Of a stretch of DNA of 6,382 nucleotides, positions 1-6,134 are shown piece after piece. The stretch comes from Firmicutes bacterium UBA1768 (GTDB lineage Bacteria > Bacillota > Clostridia > Peptostreptococcales > Anaerovoracaceae): NCBI GenBank assembly GCA_002315335.1, contig DCGW01000020.1, positions 1 to 6,382 of the forward strand, read 5' to 3'. Positions within the stretch are counted from its first letter, which is position 1. Each line of letters starts with the position of its first letter. The notes under the pieces are model-generated. The model saw only the letters and a program-made list of their open reading frames with translations. It ran no database searches and was not told where the DNA came from. The position numbers were made by a program, and so were the translations under genes.

Positions 1-245
1 TCTACGTGTGCGTAGTGTCTGTTTGGTGTTTCATACTCTACGTGCGCTGTTGCGATTGTGATACCTCTTTCTCTTTCTTCTGGTGCCTTATCGATCATGT
101 CGAATGCAACTTCTGATCCGAGTCCGTATCTGGTATTTAATGTCTTTGTGATTGCTGCTGTTAATGTTGTCTTACCGTGGTCTACGTGACCAATTGTACC
201 GATATTTACATGCGGTTTGGTTCTTTCAAATTTTTCTTTTGCCAT
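1..245 (-). CDS. tuf: Elongation factor Tu, N-terminal part (cut by window edge)
   Basis: EF-Tu is the cytoplasmic GTPase that delivers aminoacyl-tRNA to the ribosomal A site. The visible 81 codons begin [20 protein letters not shown]. They contain the G1/P-loop GHVDHGKT at residues 19-26 and the switch I segment ERERGITI at 57-64. The window ends at the first bases of the codon for the Asp of DCPGH, so most of the G domain and domains 2 and 3 lie outside. The start is well fixed: AAAGGAG at 254-260 precedes the ATG by 8 nt. Upstream on the same strand are an inverted repeat and tRNA-Thr(GGU), with no separate promoter visible in between, so tuf is probably co-transcribed with the tRNA. A tRNA-Thr directly before tuf is also known from the E. 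coli tufB operon. Identity is certain; whether this is the only tuf copy cannot be seen here. Confidence 0.97.
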   Translation of the reverse strand, partial: MAKEKFERTKPHVNIGTIGHVDHGKTTLTAAITKTLNTRYGLGSEVAFDMIDKAPEERERGITIATAHVEYETPNRHYAHV

Positions 246-253
246 TTTGAAAT

Positions 254-260
254 CTCCTTT
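254..260 (-). promoter_or_regulatory. Ribosome binding site of tuf
   Basis: AAAGGAG on the minus strand lies 8 nt before the tuf ATG and outside the inverted repeat at 274-363, so that stem would leave the site free. Confidence 0.85.
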
Positions 261-273
261 AAATAAAATAATG

Positions 274-363
274 TTATGGAATCGCTGTGCTTTAGTTTGC
301 GACTCCTGAGTTATTACCCGGAAACGCCCGACACTCCTTCATGACATGTCTGCGATTCCATAA
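274..363 (-). promoter_or_regulatory. Long inverted repeat between tRNA-Thr and tuf (processing stem or tuf leader)
   Basis: The arms at 274-285 (TTATGGAATCGC on the plus strand) and 352-363 are perfect 12-bp complements, separated by 66 nt. In the tRNA-tuf transcript they would close one long stem that starts 8 nt after the tRNA CCA end and finishes 13 nt before the tuf ribosome site. No U-run follows, so it is not an intrinsic terminator. The interior is fairly GC-rich and holds GGAGT, CGGG and ACTC segments that could make small inner helices. I infer either an RNase III type stem separating tRNA from mRNA, or a structured leader controlling EF-Tu synthesis. I do not recognise a named RNA family. 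Confidence 0.6.
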
Positions 364-371
364 AACAAAGC

Positions 372-448
372 TGGAGCTGTTGAGCGGGCTCGAACCGCCG
401 AACCTCTTCCTTACCAAGGAAGTGCTCTACCTGCTGAGCTACAACAGC
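372..448 (-). tRNA. tRNA-Thr (anticodon GGU)
   Basis: The complete cloverleaf can be read by eye. The acceptor stem GCTGTTG/CAACAGC is perfect, the D arm is GCTC...GAGC, and the anticodon stem CTTCC/GGAAG closes the loop TTGGTAA, giving anticodon GGT (413-415, plus coordinates). The T arm GGCGG/CCGCT holds the loop TTCGAGC, followed by discriminator U and an encoded CCA (372-374). The variable loop AGGTTC is 6 nt, one longer than usual. Anticodon GGU decodes ACC and ACU. A strong promoter sits immediately upstream and tuf 126 nt downstream, so it appears to be the first gene of a tRNA-tuf transcript. Without CCA the gene is 375-448. Confidence 0.96.
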
Positions 449-462
449 ACGCTATGTAATAC

Positions 463-492
463 ATTTTACTATGATAATTCAGCCTATGTCAA
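463..492 (-). promoter_or_regulatory. Sigma-A type promoter for tRNA-Thr and tuf
   Basis: The -35 box TTGACA (487-492) is a perfect consensus. It is followed after 18 nt by the -10 box TAAAAT (463-468). The predicted start is near 456, which leaves a 5' leader of only about 8 nt before the mature tRNA. The promoter lies just downstream of the terminator at 518-549, which would insulate it from the preceding gene. Confidence 0.8.
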
Positions 493-517
493 GCCTAAAA
501 TTTGGCTGTTTTCAGAG

Positions 518-549
518 AAATACCCCCGACTGCTTTACCGGGGGTATTT
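518..549 (-). terminator. Strong hairpin terminator after the DUF3795 gene
   Basis: A perfect 11-bp inverted repeat (AAATACCCCCG / CGGGGGTATTT) surrounds a 10-nt loop. The A-run on one arm and T-run on the other make it usable on both strands. On the minus strand it follows the DUF3795 stop by about 90 nt and precedes the tRNA-Thr promoter. No plus-strand gene ends here, so it most likely ends the upstream minus-strand unit. The U-tract on that strand is short (UAUUUCUCU), so termination may be incomplete. Confidence 0.75.
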
Positions 550-635
550 GACAATTGTTTGTATATTTTTGCGTTGCTTTTCCTTCAATAATATATACGG
601 GAACGATCGTTTTAACACCGCCGTTTAACCAGACA

Positions 636-965
636 CTACTTAAGATTTGCCAGGGCTTCCTCGCTGTGGTCGGTAATCATTTTCAGCTTTTCGCAGCCCT
701 CCCACTCCGAGCACTCTCCACAGGTGTTATACTGCTTTGGTTCTGCACACCTTCTGATTTCACAGAGCTGGTCACAAAAGTACGTTTTAAGCCCAGCTCC
801 CTTGCAGCCCAGACAGTTTATCATATCTTTAGTGATTTCAAAGCCATTTAGCTCTGTCCAAAGCTTAGCAGTTTCTTCTCTGAGCTTGTCGTCATCTTTT
901 ATTGTTGCAATTCTTGCGCCGCATTTTTCGCAGTCCAGACCGCAATATCCAATCAAATCCTTCAT
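636..965 (-). CDS. Small cysteine-rich protein, DUF3795 family
   Basis: This 109-residue protein opens MKDLIGYCGLDCEKCGARIA, the hallmark start of DUF3795. It has 11 cysteines at residues 8, 12, 15, 51, 54, 64, 68, 73, 82, 85 and 91. They are arranged as CxxxCxxC, CxxC, CxxxCxxxxC and CxxCxxxxxC, which suggests metal or iron-sulfur binding; no catalytic activity is established for the family. There is no signal peptide or membrane segment, so it should be cytoplasmic. The frame can be extended 4 codons to a TTG at 977, but GGAGG at 971-975 sits 5 nt before the ATG at 965 and would be buried in the longer version, so the ATG is preferred. That ATG overlaps the TGA of a decayed reading frame (ATGA), which suggests former translational coupling. 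A terminator follows at 518-549. The family call is from recognition of the N-terminal motif and cysteine pattern. Confidence 0.88.
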   Translation of the reverse strand: MKDLIGYCGLDCEKCGARIATIKDDDKLREETAKLWTELNGFEITKDMINCLGCKGAGLKTYFCDQLCEIRRCAEPKQYNTCGECSEWEGCEKLKMITDHSEEALANLK

Positions 966-970
966 AGCTT

Positions 971-975
971 CCTCC
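971..975 (-). promoter_or_regulatory. Ribosome binding site that fixes the DUF3795 start
   Basis: GGAGG lies 5 nt before the ATG at 965. The in-frame TTG at 977 lies upstream of this site and has no comparable ribosome site of its own. Confidence 0.75.
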
Positions 976-987
976 AATAATCTCGCA

Positions 988-1009
988 GCAGAGCCATTAC
1001 CCGCTCCGC
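988..1009 (-). promoter_or_regulatory. Hairpin ahead of the DUF3795 gene
   Basis: GCGGAGC and GCTCTGC pair over 7 bp (one G-U) around an 8-nt loop, ending 12 nt before the GGAGG site. No U-run follows, so it is not a terminator. It overlaps the coding remnant, so it may be incidental. Confidence 0.3.
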
Positions 1010-1110
1010 CAATTAATAGTTTTCTGTGTTAATTGCCGCATCTTTTTTGCTACACTTCACAATCACAAAGCCAATCCCATCATCCTTTTTCTGTTCTTTA
1101 TTGGTAATAT

Positions 1111-4047
1111 CTATATCTTCTTATATAACTGCATATTGGCATTCGATGTGCTCTTCGCAGCAGAGAAGGTTCCGCTGAGATAGTATTTTGTATTTGATAT
1201 AGAAACATAGAAGCTGTATTTGCTTCCGCTTTGGCTGGAAGTCCAGTATGAAGCCGATGAAGCCAGGCCGAGGCTTACGCTCCTGAAGAATAAAAATCCT
1301 GACTGCGAGCACTTCAAATATCTTCCTGTTTTCTTATTCTTTATTGTAGTTCCCGAGCCTGATTTTGTAACAATCCATACGCAGCTGTCATCCACCGAAG
1401 CAATATTATCATTCTTAACGGTTACCGACGAAGAGCCAATGCTTCCATTATTATCTCTAAGCGCCTTGCCGCTGTATACTATTATGTATTCATTGCCCGA
1501 GTCAATTCCGTCCTTATCAAGGCTATAGCCAGTGGTTGCAGCATTGAGCTTGAGGCTTCCATAAGCCGTGTTGATATTTGACAACGCTGTATCCACTTCT
1601 GATTGAGTTGCTCTTTCCTTATTAAATACAGCCTGCCCTGCTGTAACGGCTGACTCATATGCACTCCAGCTTTCCACCGTGTAGTCCGACTGCTTCAGGT
1701 TTTCCTTATTAGCGATAGCCGACTGCAGCTTCGACTTATCAGTGTTTAGTGTATATACGAGTGTAATCTCCCCTTTAGGTTGGCTCGCAAAAGTACCATT
1801 TACCTTTGCCGGAGTTGTATAACCACTGATTGGTTCAGGAGTAATTGTATAAGAGGTTCCTTCAACACCCGAAATTTCATATGAATCTTTTAGAGCAACA
1901 CCTATGTCATCAACAATCTTAACCGTAATGGTCTGTGTGATAGGTTCCGGTTTTACAGTAATGCAGTATAAGGTTGATCCGACTATTACATTTGTGTTGC
2001 CAGCCGCTGCGCCCGATATTTTGATTTCAGTTGCAGTCTTGCCTTCAACTGCCGGTGTTCCAGGCGTGTAAGTGTATGCAGCCGCAAGATTTGAGGTACT
2101 GGTGCTTACTCCAGGGTTACCGTTCAGATAGTACGTTGTGGTTGTAGTTCTGAACATCCTTCTCGTCGACTGGGTAAAGTAAAAGCCATTAGAAGAAGAG
2201 TACTTCCAGCTTGCATTTGAGGTTGATGTACTGAGAGACACCCCTGAGGTGCTGTGGCTGAGATAGTAGCTTCCGTTCTTCATAGTGACATTGTCTGACG
2301 AGCCGGAAAGCGTCCACTCCGCAGCCTTTGCAGGGTCACTTGTAGTCCCAACCCTCGTTCCACTGACTGTAAAATACCTGCCTGAGCTTGTGCCCAAAAT
2401 GTATTTTCCGGACTTTAGCTGAGTGAGCTTTTCAACCTTTGCGTTAGTTGCCGGCTCTGCCGCGGTAGTAATATTACTTACTGCTACAGAAGCAATATCA
2501 TTATTCAGCAGTTTTTCTTCATAGGTGTCGGCATAAGTTCCGCTTTCATCCGTAATAGTAACAAACTTTCCCTTCTGAACAGTTACATTTTCTTTTTTAG
2601 TATAATTTTTATTGACCTTAACATTGGCAACAAGCTCTGTTTCTCCAACCGAAACTGTGATTTTAGCTTCACCGTCCATGAGGCAGCTAACCTTGAGTTT
2701 TCCATCTTCAACCTTGCAGCCTGCAACATCGCTTTTGTCGCTTTCTGCGGTAATAGTCTCTCCCTGAGGAGCATTACAGATTTCAACCTCTAAGGAGTCG
2801 CCCATGTCACCCGTAAGGTCCATTTTCTGTTCGATGAAGTCACCGCTTGCAAAACCGAAGGTCTCAGTGTCAGGCTTCACATTTGAAATTTGTCTTAAAA
2901 AGCTAGAATAACAGGTAGATGTATCATCCGCTTCGTTTTCCTGGAAAACATATAGCGTGTCACCTTCAGCAAAGCTCTGTGGCAGAGTTATCTCTATTTT
3001 ACCGCTACTATCAGAAGCGCTTGCAACATTCTTAATCTTTCCATAATACTTTACATTATTCGAACTATCCTTAATGAGTGCGGATACATACTCATTTTCG
3101 CCTACAAGTGCACCAGAATAGTTAATTGTAACCTTGTTTGCTACCTGATTGCCAAGGCTTGCGCTAAAGTCCCAACGATCGGAATCGAAGAGGGTAACCT
3201 TCCACTCATTTCCTTCAAAGGTCGTAACCTTAGCCATTTTTCCAACAACAGAGTTCTTGTTCTCGCCTGCTTTTGAAAGAAGTATAATTAAGTCCTTGTT
3301 AAGATTCATTCCGGGACGGCAACCCTTAGTCTGATGAGTGTTTGTTGAGTATATTTTTCCATCATATGATACATAGTAGGAATCCGAGCTAAGTACAGTC
3401 GATTCATTCCATCGCCCCGCAGTCCTCAACCACCAGCTGCTACCAGTGCTCGTTTTTTCTACATCCGGGAGATAAGTTTTAACTTCATTATATGATAATA
3501 AAAATAACTTTTCTTGAATAAGCATATCGCTAGGTGCGCTGCTGGAGTATGAGGAAGCTTTTGTAGTCTCTACAATAGCGCTTTTTTCCTGCTTTGAAAA
3601 AGAATCACCACTTACGAAATTTCCACACCACTCTTTTGTTTTGCTGACTGCCCATCTGGAATTCAAATCCACAGCCTTTGAGACATTATAACCACCACCA
3701 TTCGGATCCAAATAGCCATGAAAATTAGAAGAGCCCAGCATACCATAGGACATCAAAAACATTACCCGATTACTATCACAGCCATTATAGGCACCGCCGC
3801 TGCCATTTTTCGACAATACCACCCACTTTATAGGCTTGTTATCGAGCTTTCCAAAATAGATAAAGTCCGATCTTTCCTCAAAAGAAAGCGCAGACAATGT
3901 ACTGTGATTTTCATAATCCTTCAGCTCACCAATATTGGTAATAATTCTCTGATGCTCCCATCCATACGCATAGGAAACCGCAGTAGACATCAGCAATAAA
4001 CCAGCAAAAGAAAGCACCAATACCAAGAACAATAATCTGTTTTTCAT
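1111..4047 (-). CDS. Secreted multi-domain surface protein (DUF6273, Ig-like, lectin-like, MucBP and FIVAR modules)
   Basis: This is a 978-residue exported protein, numbered from the ATG at 4047. The N terminus MKNRLLFLVLVLSFAGLLLM is a classical signal peptide with likely cleavage after SYA near residue 27. Residues about 58-250 fit DUF6273, with WWLRTAG at 205-211 and the closing GCRPGMNLN at 242-250. Then come a beta-rich linker domain (about 275-390), an Ig-like domain (about 409-480), and a second Ig-like domain (about 488-533 plus 661-700) that appears split by an inserted ricin-like/lectin-like beta module (about 539-662). A MucBP-like domain (about 704-768) and a FIVAR-type three-helix module (about 770-834) follow. 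A second lectin-like module resembling the first forms the C terminus (about 845-978). There is no LPXTG motif, SLH repeat or C-terminal anchor, so it is either released or held by non-covalent carbohydrate or mucin binding. No catalytic site was recognised. It lies 79 nt after the CLC gene, with no visible promoter between. Adhesion or glycan binding is inferred from the domain types. Confidence 0.85.
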   Translation of the reverse strand: MKNRLLFLVLVLSFAGLLLMSTAVSYAYGWEHQRIITNIGELKDYENHSTLSALSFEERSDFIYFGKLDNKPIKWVVLSKNGSGGAYNGCDSNRVMFLMSYGMLGSSNFHGYLDPNGGGYNVSKAVDLNSRWAVSKTKEWCGNFVSGDSFSKQEKSAIVETTKASSYSSSAPSDMLIQEKLFLLSYNEVKTYLPDVEKTSTGSSWWLRTAGRWNESTVLSSDSYYVSYDGKIYSTNTHQTKGCRPGMNLNKDLIILLSKAGENKNSVVGKMAKVTTFEGNEWKVTLFDSDRWDFSASLGNQVANKVTINYSGALVGENEYVSALIKDSSNNVKYYGKIKNVASASDSSGKIEITLPQSFAEGDTLYVFQENEADDTSTCYSSFLRQISNVKPDTETFGFASGDFIEQKMDLTGDMGDSLEVEICNAPQGETITAESDKSDVAGCKVEDGKLKVSCLMDGEAKITVSVGETELVANVKVNKNYTKKENVTVQKGKFVTITDESGTYADTYEEKLLNNDIASVAVSNITTAAEPATNAKVEKLTQLKSGKYILGTSSGRYFTVSGTRVGTTSDPAKAAEWTLSGSSDNVTMKNGSYYLSHSTSGVSLSTSTSNASWKYSSSNGFYFTQSTRRMFRTTTTTYYLNGNPGVSTSTSNLAAAYTYTPGTPAVEGKTATEIKISGAAAGNTNVIVGSTLYCITVKPEPITQTITVKIVDDIGVALKDSYEISGVEGTSYTITPEPISGYTTPAKVNGTFASQPKGEITLVYTLNTDKSKLQSAIANKENLKQSDYTVESWSAYESAVTAGQAVFNKERATQSEVDTALSNINTAYGSLKLNAATTGYSLDKDGIDSGNEYIIVYSGKALRDNNGSIGSSSVTVKNDNIASVDDSCVWIVTKSGSGTTIKNKKTGRYLKCSQSGFLFFRSVSLGLASSASYWTSSQSGSKYSFYVSISNTKYYLSGTFSAAKSTSNANMQLYKKI

Positions 4048-4055
4048 CGCCATCT

Positions 4056-4061
4056 CCTCCT
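4056..4061 (-). promoter_or_regulatory. Ribosome binding site that fixes the surface-protein start
   Basis: AGGAGG lies 8 nt before the ATG at 4047 but only 2 nt before the upstream in-frame ATG at 4053, which is too close for efficient initiation. The start at 4047 is therefore preferred and trims two residues (Met-Ala). Confidence 0.75.
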
Positions 4062-4126
4062 CTTTTGTAAGTGTTTTGACTTGCTTTTTTCAATAAATTA
4101 AATTAGGAAAAACCTACGTATATGTA

Positions 4127-5443
4127 TCAGTCCTTGACTGTCGTTTCAATTTCCTTTTCTTTTTTAACAAAAGGACTCGGAATTTTTGCTGAAACCACCG
4201 AAGCAACAATAATTGGAACTATGTATGTAAGAGGGAAACATAACAGCAGCACTGCAACAACAGTTGCCGGCTTTCTTGCAATGTATGAGTACATTGCCGC
4301 AACCAGTATGGCAACCCCAAACGAAGGCTCAACGCCTGTTATCATCGCCATTGCATAGCCCAGGGCTACACCGCTGAATATTATCGGAAAAATCGCACCT
4401 CCACGCCAGCCGAGGTTTACGCAAACATTTACGAGAATAAGCTTTACTCCCGCAGTCAGAACAAGCACTGCAACAGACAGGCTTTGCCAGTTTTCCATTA
4501 ATTCTACCATCTGGTGTTCTCCTGAGAACATGGTATATGGAAGAAGGAAGCCTCCAACCGCAATGCAAACCGCCGCAATAAGACAGCTTAGAATTCTCCT
4601 GTCTCCAAGCTTTTTTGCAAGCAGCTTTGTAAGCTTATCAGCAATCAGGTAAATGAAAGCCCCGCCTATTCCTGCCGCAAGCAGCGGAATAAAAAACTTC
4701 CAGTCAGCTAATGTGAAGAGCCGCGCAGAATCAAATCTCGGCAGACCTCCGCCCGAATCTATGTTCAGGACCTCCGCCAGCTTCCCGAGAGCAAAAAACG
4801 CCAACAGCCCGCCGGCCACACCGATAATATATAGGAAGATTCTCTCCTTTTTTGAGGCGAGTCTTGTCCTGTATTTTTCTGCAAGACTGTCCGGCTCAAG
4901 GTTGTTTACTATCCCAAATAACGGAGCCCCGAAAATCACTCCAAGCACTACGGCTATTCCCACTTCCGATACAGCCTGACCAACATCTCCGTCAAGCATA
5001 GCCGCAAGCTTATCTCCTCTTCGCTTTATGCTTTCGGTCACCCAAAAGCAAAGACCGGCTATTATTCCTACTAATCCCGCCTCTGGTCCGAGGACTCCGC
5101 CGAAAATTAATGGAAGCACTGCTGCAACACAAATCGTCTTGAGGTTGTTGTATGGGTAACGGCCGTCCTTTTGTATCGCTTCTATTACCTCTTCGGTTTC
5201 GTCCGGCAAAATGCCGTTTTTTCTTTGGAAGAGACCAATAAGCACTGCACCTATAACGCAGATTGTTAAAATATATACAAAGCTTAAGCCGCCAGCGTCA
5301 AAGAGGGCTTCTGGGACAAAGTCCCATAGAAAGTATATTCCATAGTTGATAATTTTTAGCAGGACCCATATGATTGCACCGGCAATAAAGCCCAGCAAAA
5401 GTGTCATTGCTCCAAATAGCAGAAGCATCAAAATTCTCTTCAA
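4127..5443 (-). CDS. CLC-superfamily ion transport protein, YfeO-like
   Basis: This polytopic inner-membrane protein of 438 residues is numbered from the TTG at 5443. The CLC family comprises anion channels and anion/proton exchangers working as dimers. Recognised landmarks are GGVLGPEAGLVGIIAG (about 115-130), aligning with the canonical GREGP segment; GWRGGAIFPIIFSG (345-358), matching the GxFxP region; and a Tyr near 407 (PLTYIVP) where CLC proteins carry the inner-gate tyrosine. Glu121 in GPEAG occupies the gating-glutamate position, while the flanking Arg, Gly and Pro of GREGP are changed. The GSGIP filter motif is replaced by GILPDE at about 77-82, so the usual filter serine is missing. 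These deviations match E. coli YfeO (GPEHP, GFRGGRIFP), as I recall that sequence. The ion carried is not known. The gene is 32 nt after an unknown membrane protein, likely in one operon. It begins with TTG: AAGGAG at 5452-5457 is 8 nt from this codon but only 2 nt from the TTG at 5449. Confidence 0.87.
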   Translation of the reverse strand: MKRILMLLLFGAMTLLLGFIAGAIIWVLLKIINYGIYFLWDFVPEALFDAGGLSFVYILTICVIGAVLIGLFQRKNGILPDETEEVIEAIQKDGRYPYNNLKTICVAAVLPLIFGGVLGPEAGLVGIIAGLCFWVTESIKRRGDKLAAMLDGDVGQAVSEVGIAVVLGVIFGAPLFGIVNNLEPDSLAEKYRTRLASKKERIFLYIIGVAGGLLAFFALGKLAEVLNIDSGGGLPRFDSARLFTLADWKFFIPLLAAGIGGAFIYLIADKLTKLLAKKLGDRRILSCLIAAVCIAVGGFLLPYTMFSGEHQMVELMENWQSLSVAVLVLTAGVKLILVNVCVNLGWRGGAIFPIIFSGVALGYAMAMITGVEPSFGVAILVAAMYSYIARKPATVVAVLLLCFPLTYIVPIIVASVVSAKIPSPFVKKEKEIETTVKD

Positions 5444-5451
5444 AATCAACT

Positions 5452-5457
5452 CTCCTT
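5452..5457 (-). promoter_or_regulatory. Ribosome binding site that selects a TTG start for the CLC gene
   Basis: AAGGAG is 8 nt from the TTG at 5443 and 2 nt from the TTG at 5449. The first ATG is at 5428, 23 nt away. The TTG at 5443 is the best-placed start. Confidence 0.7.
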
Positions 5458-5475
5458 GTAATAATAAAGTAGGTC

Positions 5476-6093
5476 TTATTTGTCGGCTTCCTCGTCGCAG
5501 GCTTTTTCCACGTCAATTTTCTTATTTTCATCCATAGTCATTTTCGCCCGTGCGAGAATCAGAATAGTGAACAGTATCCATTGAACAGCACTGTTGCAGG
5601 CATCTAAGATAAAACCGCCTTTGCCCAAACCATAAAAATCAACAGCACTGATATCAATAAGACGTGTTACCGCGATTGCTATTTCAAGCGCTAATACTCC
5701 AATCAGAATTGCAAAGTTTTTCTTTATGTCGCTTCGCTTTAAAATTCCCGCCAAATACGGAACAAACAAAATAGCAAGACCTGTCAGCAGAAATTGTAAA
5801 TCACTCGCATTTCTTGCCGCTACAATTGCAGCTACCATTGTTATTCCATAGCGAAACATCATGCCTTCAACGGAAGCATCTTTTCCCCTTTTGAAGTAGT
5901 CAACGGTATAGCTGATTATTGAATAATACATGAACAAATTGATAAATACATAGAAATACTGGCCGGGATCCAGCTTCCCGAAAGAAGTACATACCGCAGC
6001 GATATAAAACCCTATTCCGGCTATCGAGACGATAATTATAGGTATCATTGCTTTAAAATACTTGTTATTGCGATTGTTCAAATTTGAAGTCAT
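5476..6093 (-). CDS. Integral membrane protein of unknown function, partner of the CLC gene
   Basis: The family of this 205-residue protein is not recognised. It has about six hydrophobic stretches: residues 14-36, 46-64, 80-94, 97-117, 127-149 and 165-182. The short N-terminal tail is rich in Asn (NLNNRNNKY) and the C-terminal tail is charged and acidic (ENKKIDVEKACDEEADK). Positive charges follow segment 2 (YFKRGKD) and segment 4 (LKRSDIKK). No transporter signature, metal-binding cluster or catalytic motif stands out. The ATG at 6093 has AAGGAG at 6099-6104, 5 nt upstream. It is the first gene after the extended -10 promoter and the folded leader, and ends 32 nt before the CLC start, so co-transcription is likely. 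A role together with the CLC protein (ion homeostasis, or an accessory subunit) is only inferred from position. Confidence 0.8.
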   Translation of the reverse strand: MTSNLNNRNNKYFKAMIPIIIVSIAGIGFYIAAVCTSFGKLDPGQYFYVFINLFMYYSIISYTVDYFKRGKDASVEGMMFRYGITMVAAIVAARNASDLQFLLTGLAILFVPYLAGILKRSDIKKNFAILIGVLALEIAIAVTRLIDISAVDFYGLGKGGFILDACNSAVQWILFTILILARAKMTMDENKKIDVEKACDEEADK

Positions 6094-6101
6094 TTTTTCT
6101 C

Positions 6102-6114
6102 CTTAGTGTCTAAG
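6102..6114 (-). promoter_or_regulatory. Small hairpin touching the ribosome site of the membrane-protein gene
   Basis: CTTAG and CTAAG pair over 5 bp around a 3-nt loop. The 3' arm includes the AAG of the AAGGAG ribosome site (6099-6104). When formed it would partly hide that site. It is short and could be fortuitous, but it directly follows the structured leader. Confidence 0.35.
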
Positions 6115-6134
6115 CTTTTTTATTTTTTATCGAG

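Larger units (their letters stand above)
962..1110 (-). pseudogene. Remnant of a coding sequence upstream of DUF3795
   Basis: Between the surface protein's stop and the DUF3795 start, one minus-strand frame reads like protein. It includes DDGIGFVIVKCSKKDAAI, then a TAA at 1013-1015, then continues in the same frame as LAERVMALLRDYWRKL to a TGA at 962-964 that overlaps the DUF3795 ATG. There is no ATG at its upstream end, and a TAA at 1121-1123 blocks extension into the neighbouring gene. I infer the 3' end of a lost gene, once coupled to DUF3795, interrupted by one nonsense codon. I do not recognise the family. A weaker alternative is a short leader peptide from the ATG at 997 (MALLRDYWRKL), which has GGAG 6 nt upstream, or simply chance reading of non-coding DNA. 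Confidence 0.35.

Noticed and set aside
316..360. 15-codon leader peptide ([15 protein letters not shown]) between tRNA and tuf
   Set aside because: No ribosome site precedes the ATG, and the ATG lies inside the inverted-repeat arm.
519..660. Minus-strand frame past the DUF3795 stop (GGVKTIVPVYIIEGKAT...) as a frameshifted C-terminal extension
   Set aside because: It runs straight through the terminator hairpin, has no start, and DUF3795 is already of normal length with its cysteine pattern complete.
341..851. Plus-strand reading frames at 341-628 and 555-851
   Set aside because: They cross the tRNA, terminator and DUF3795 gene antisense, have no ribosome sites, and show no recognisable protein features.
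4048..4126. Separate promoter for the surface protein in the 79-nt gap
   Set aside because: Only a poor TTGAAA/TTACAA pair was found; not enough to call.
6099..6130. Plus-strand intrinsic terminator (CTTAG-TGT-CTAAG then T-run)
   Set aside because: The stem is only 5 bp and there is no plus-strand gene to end; the T-run is the complement of the A-rich leader segment.
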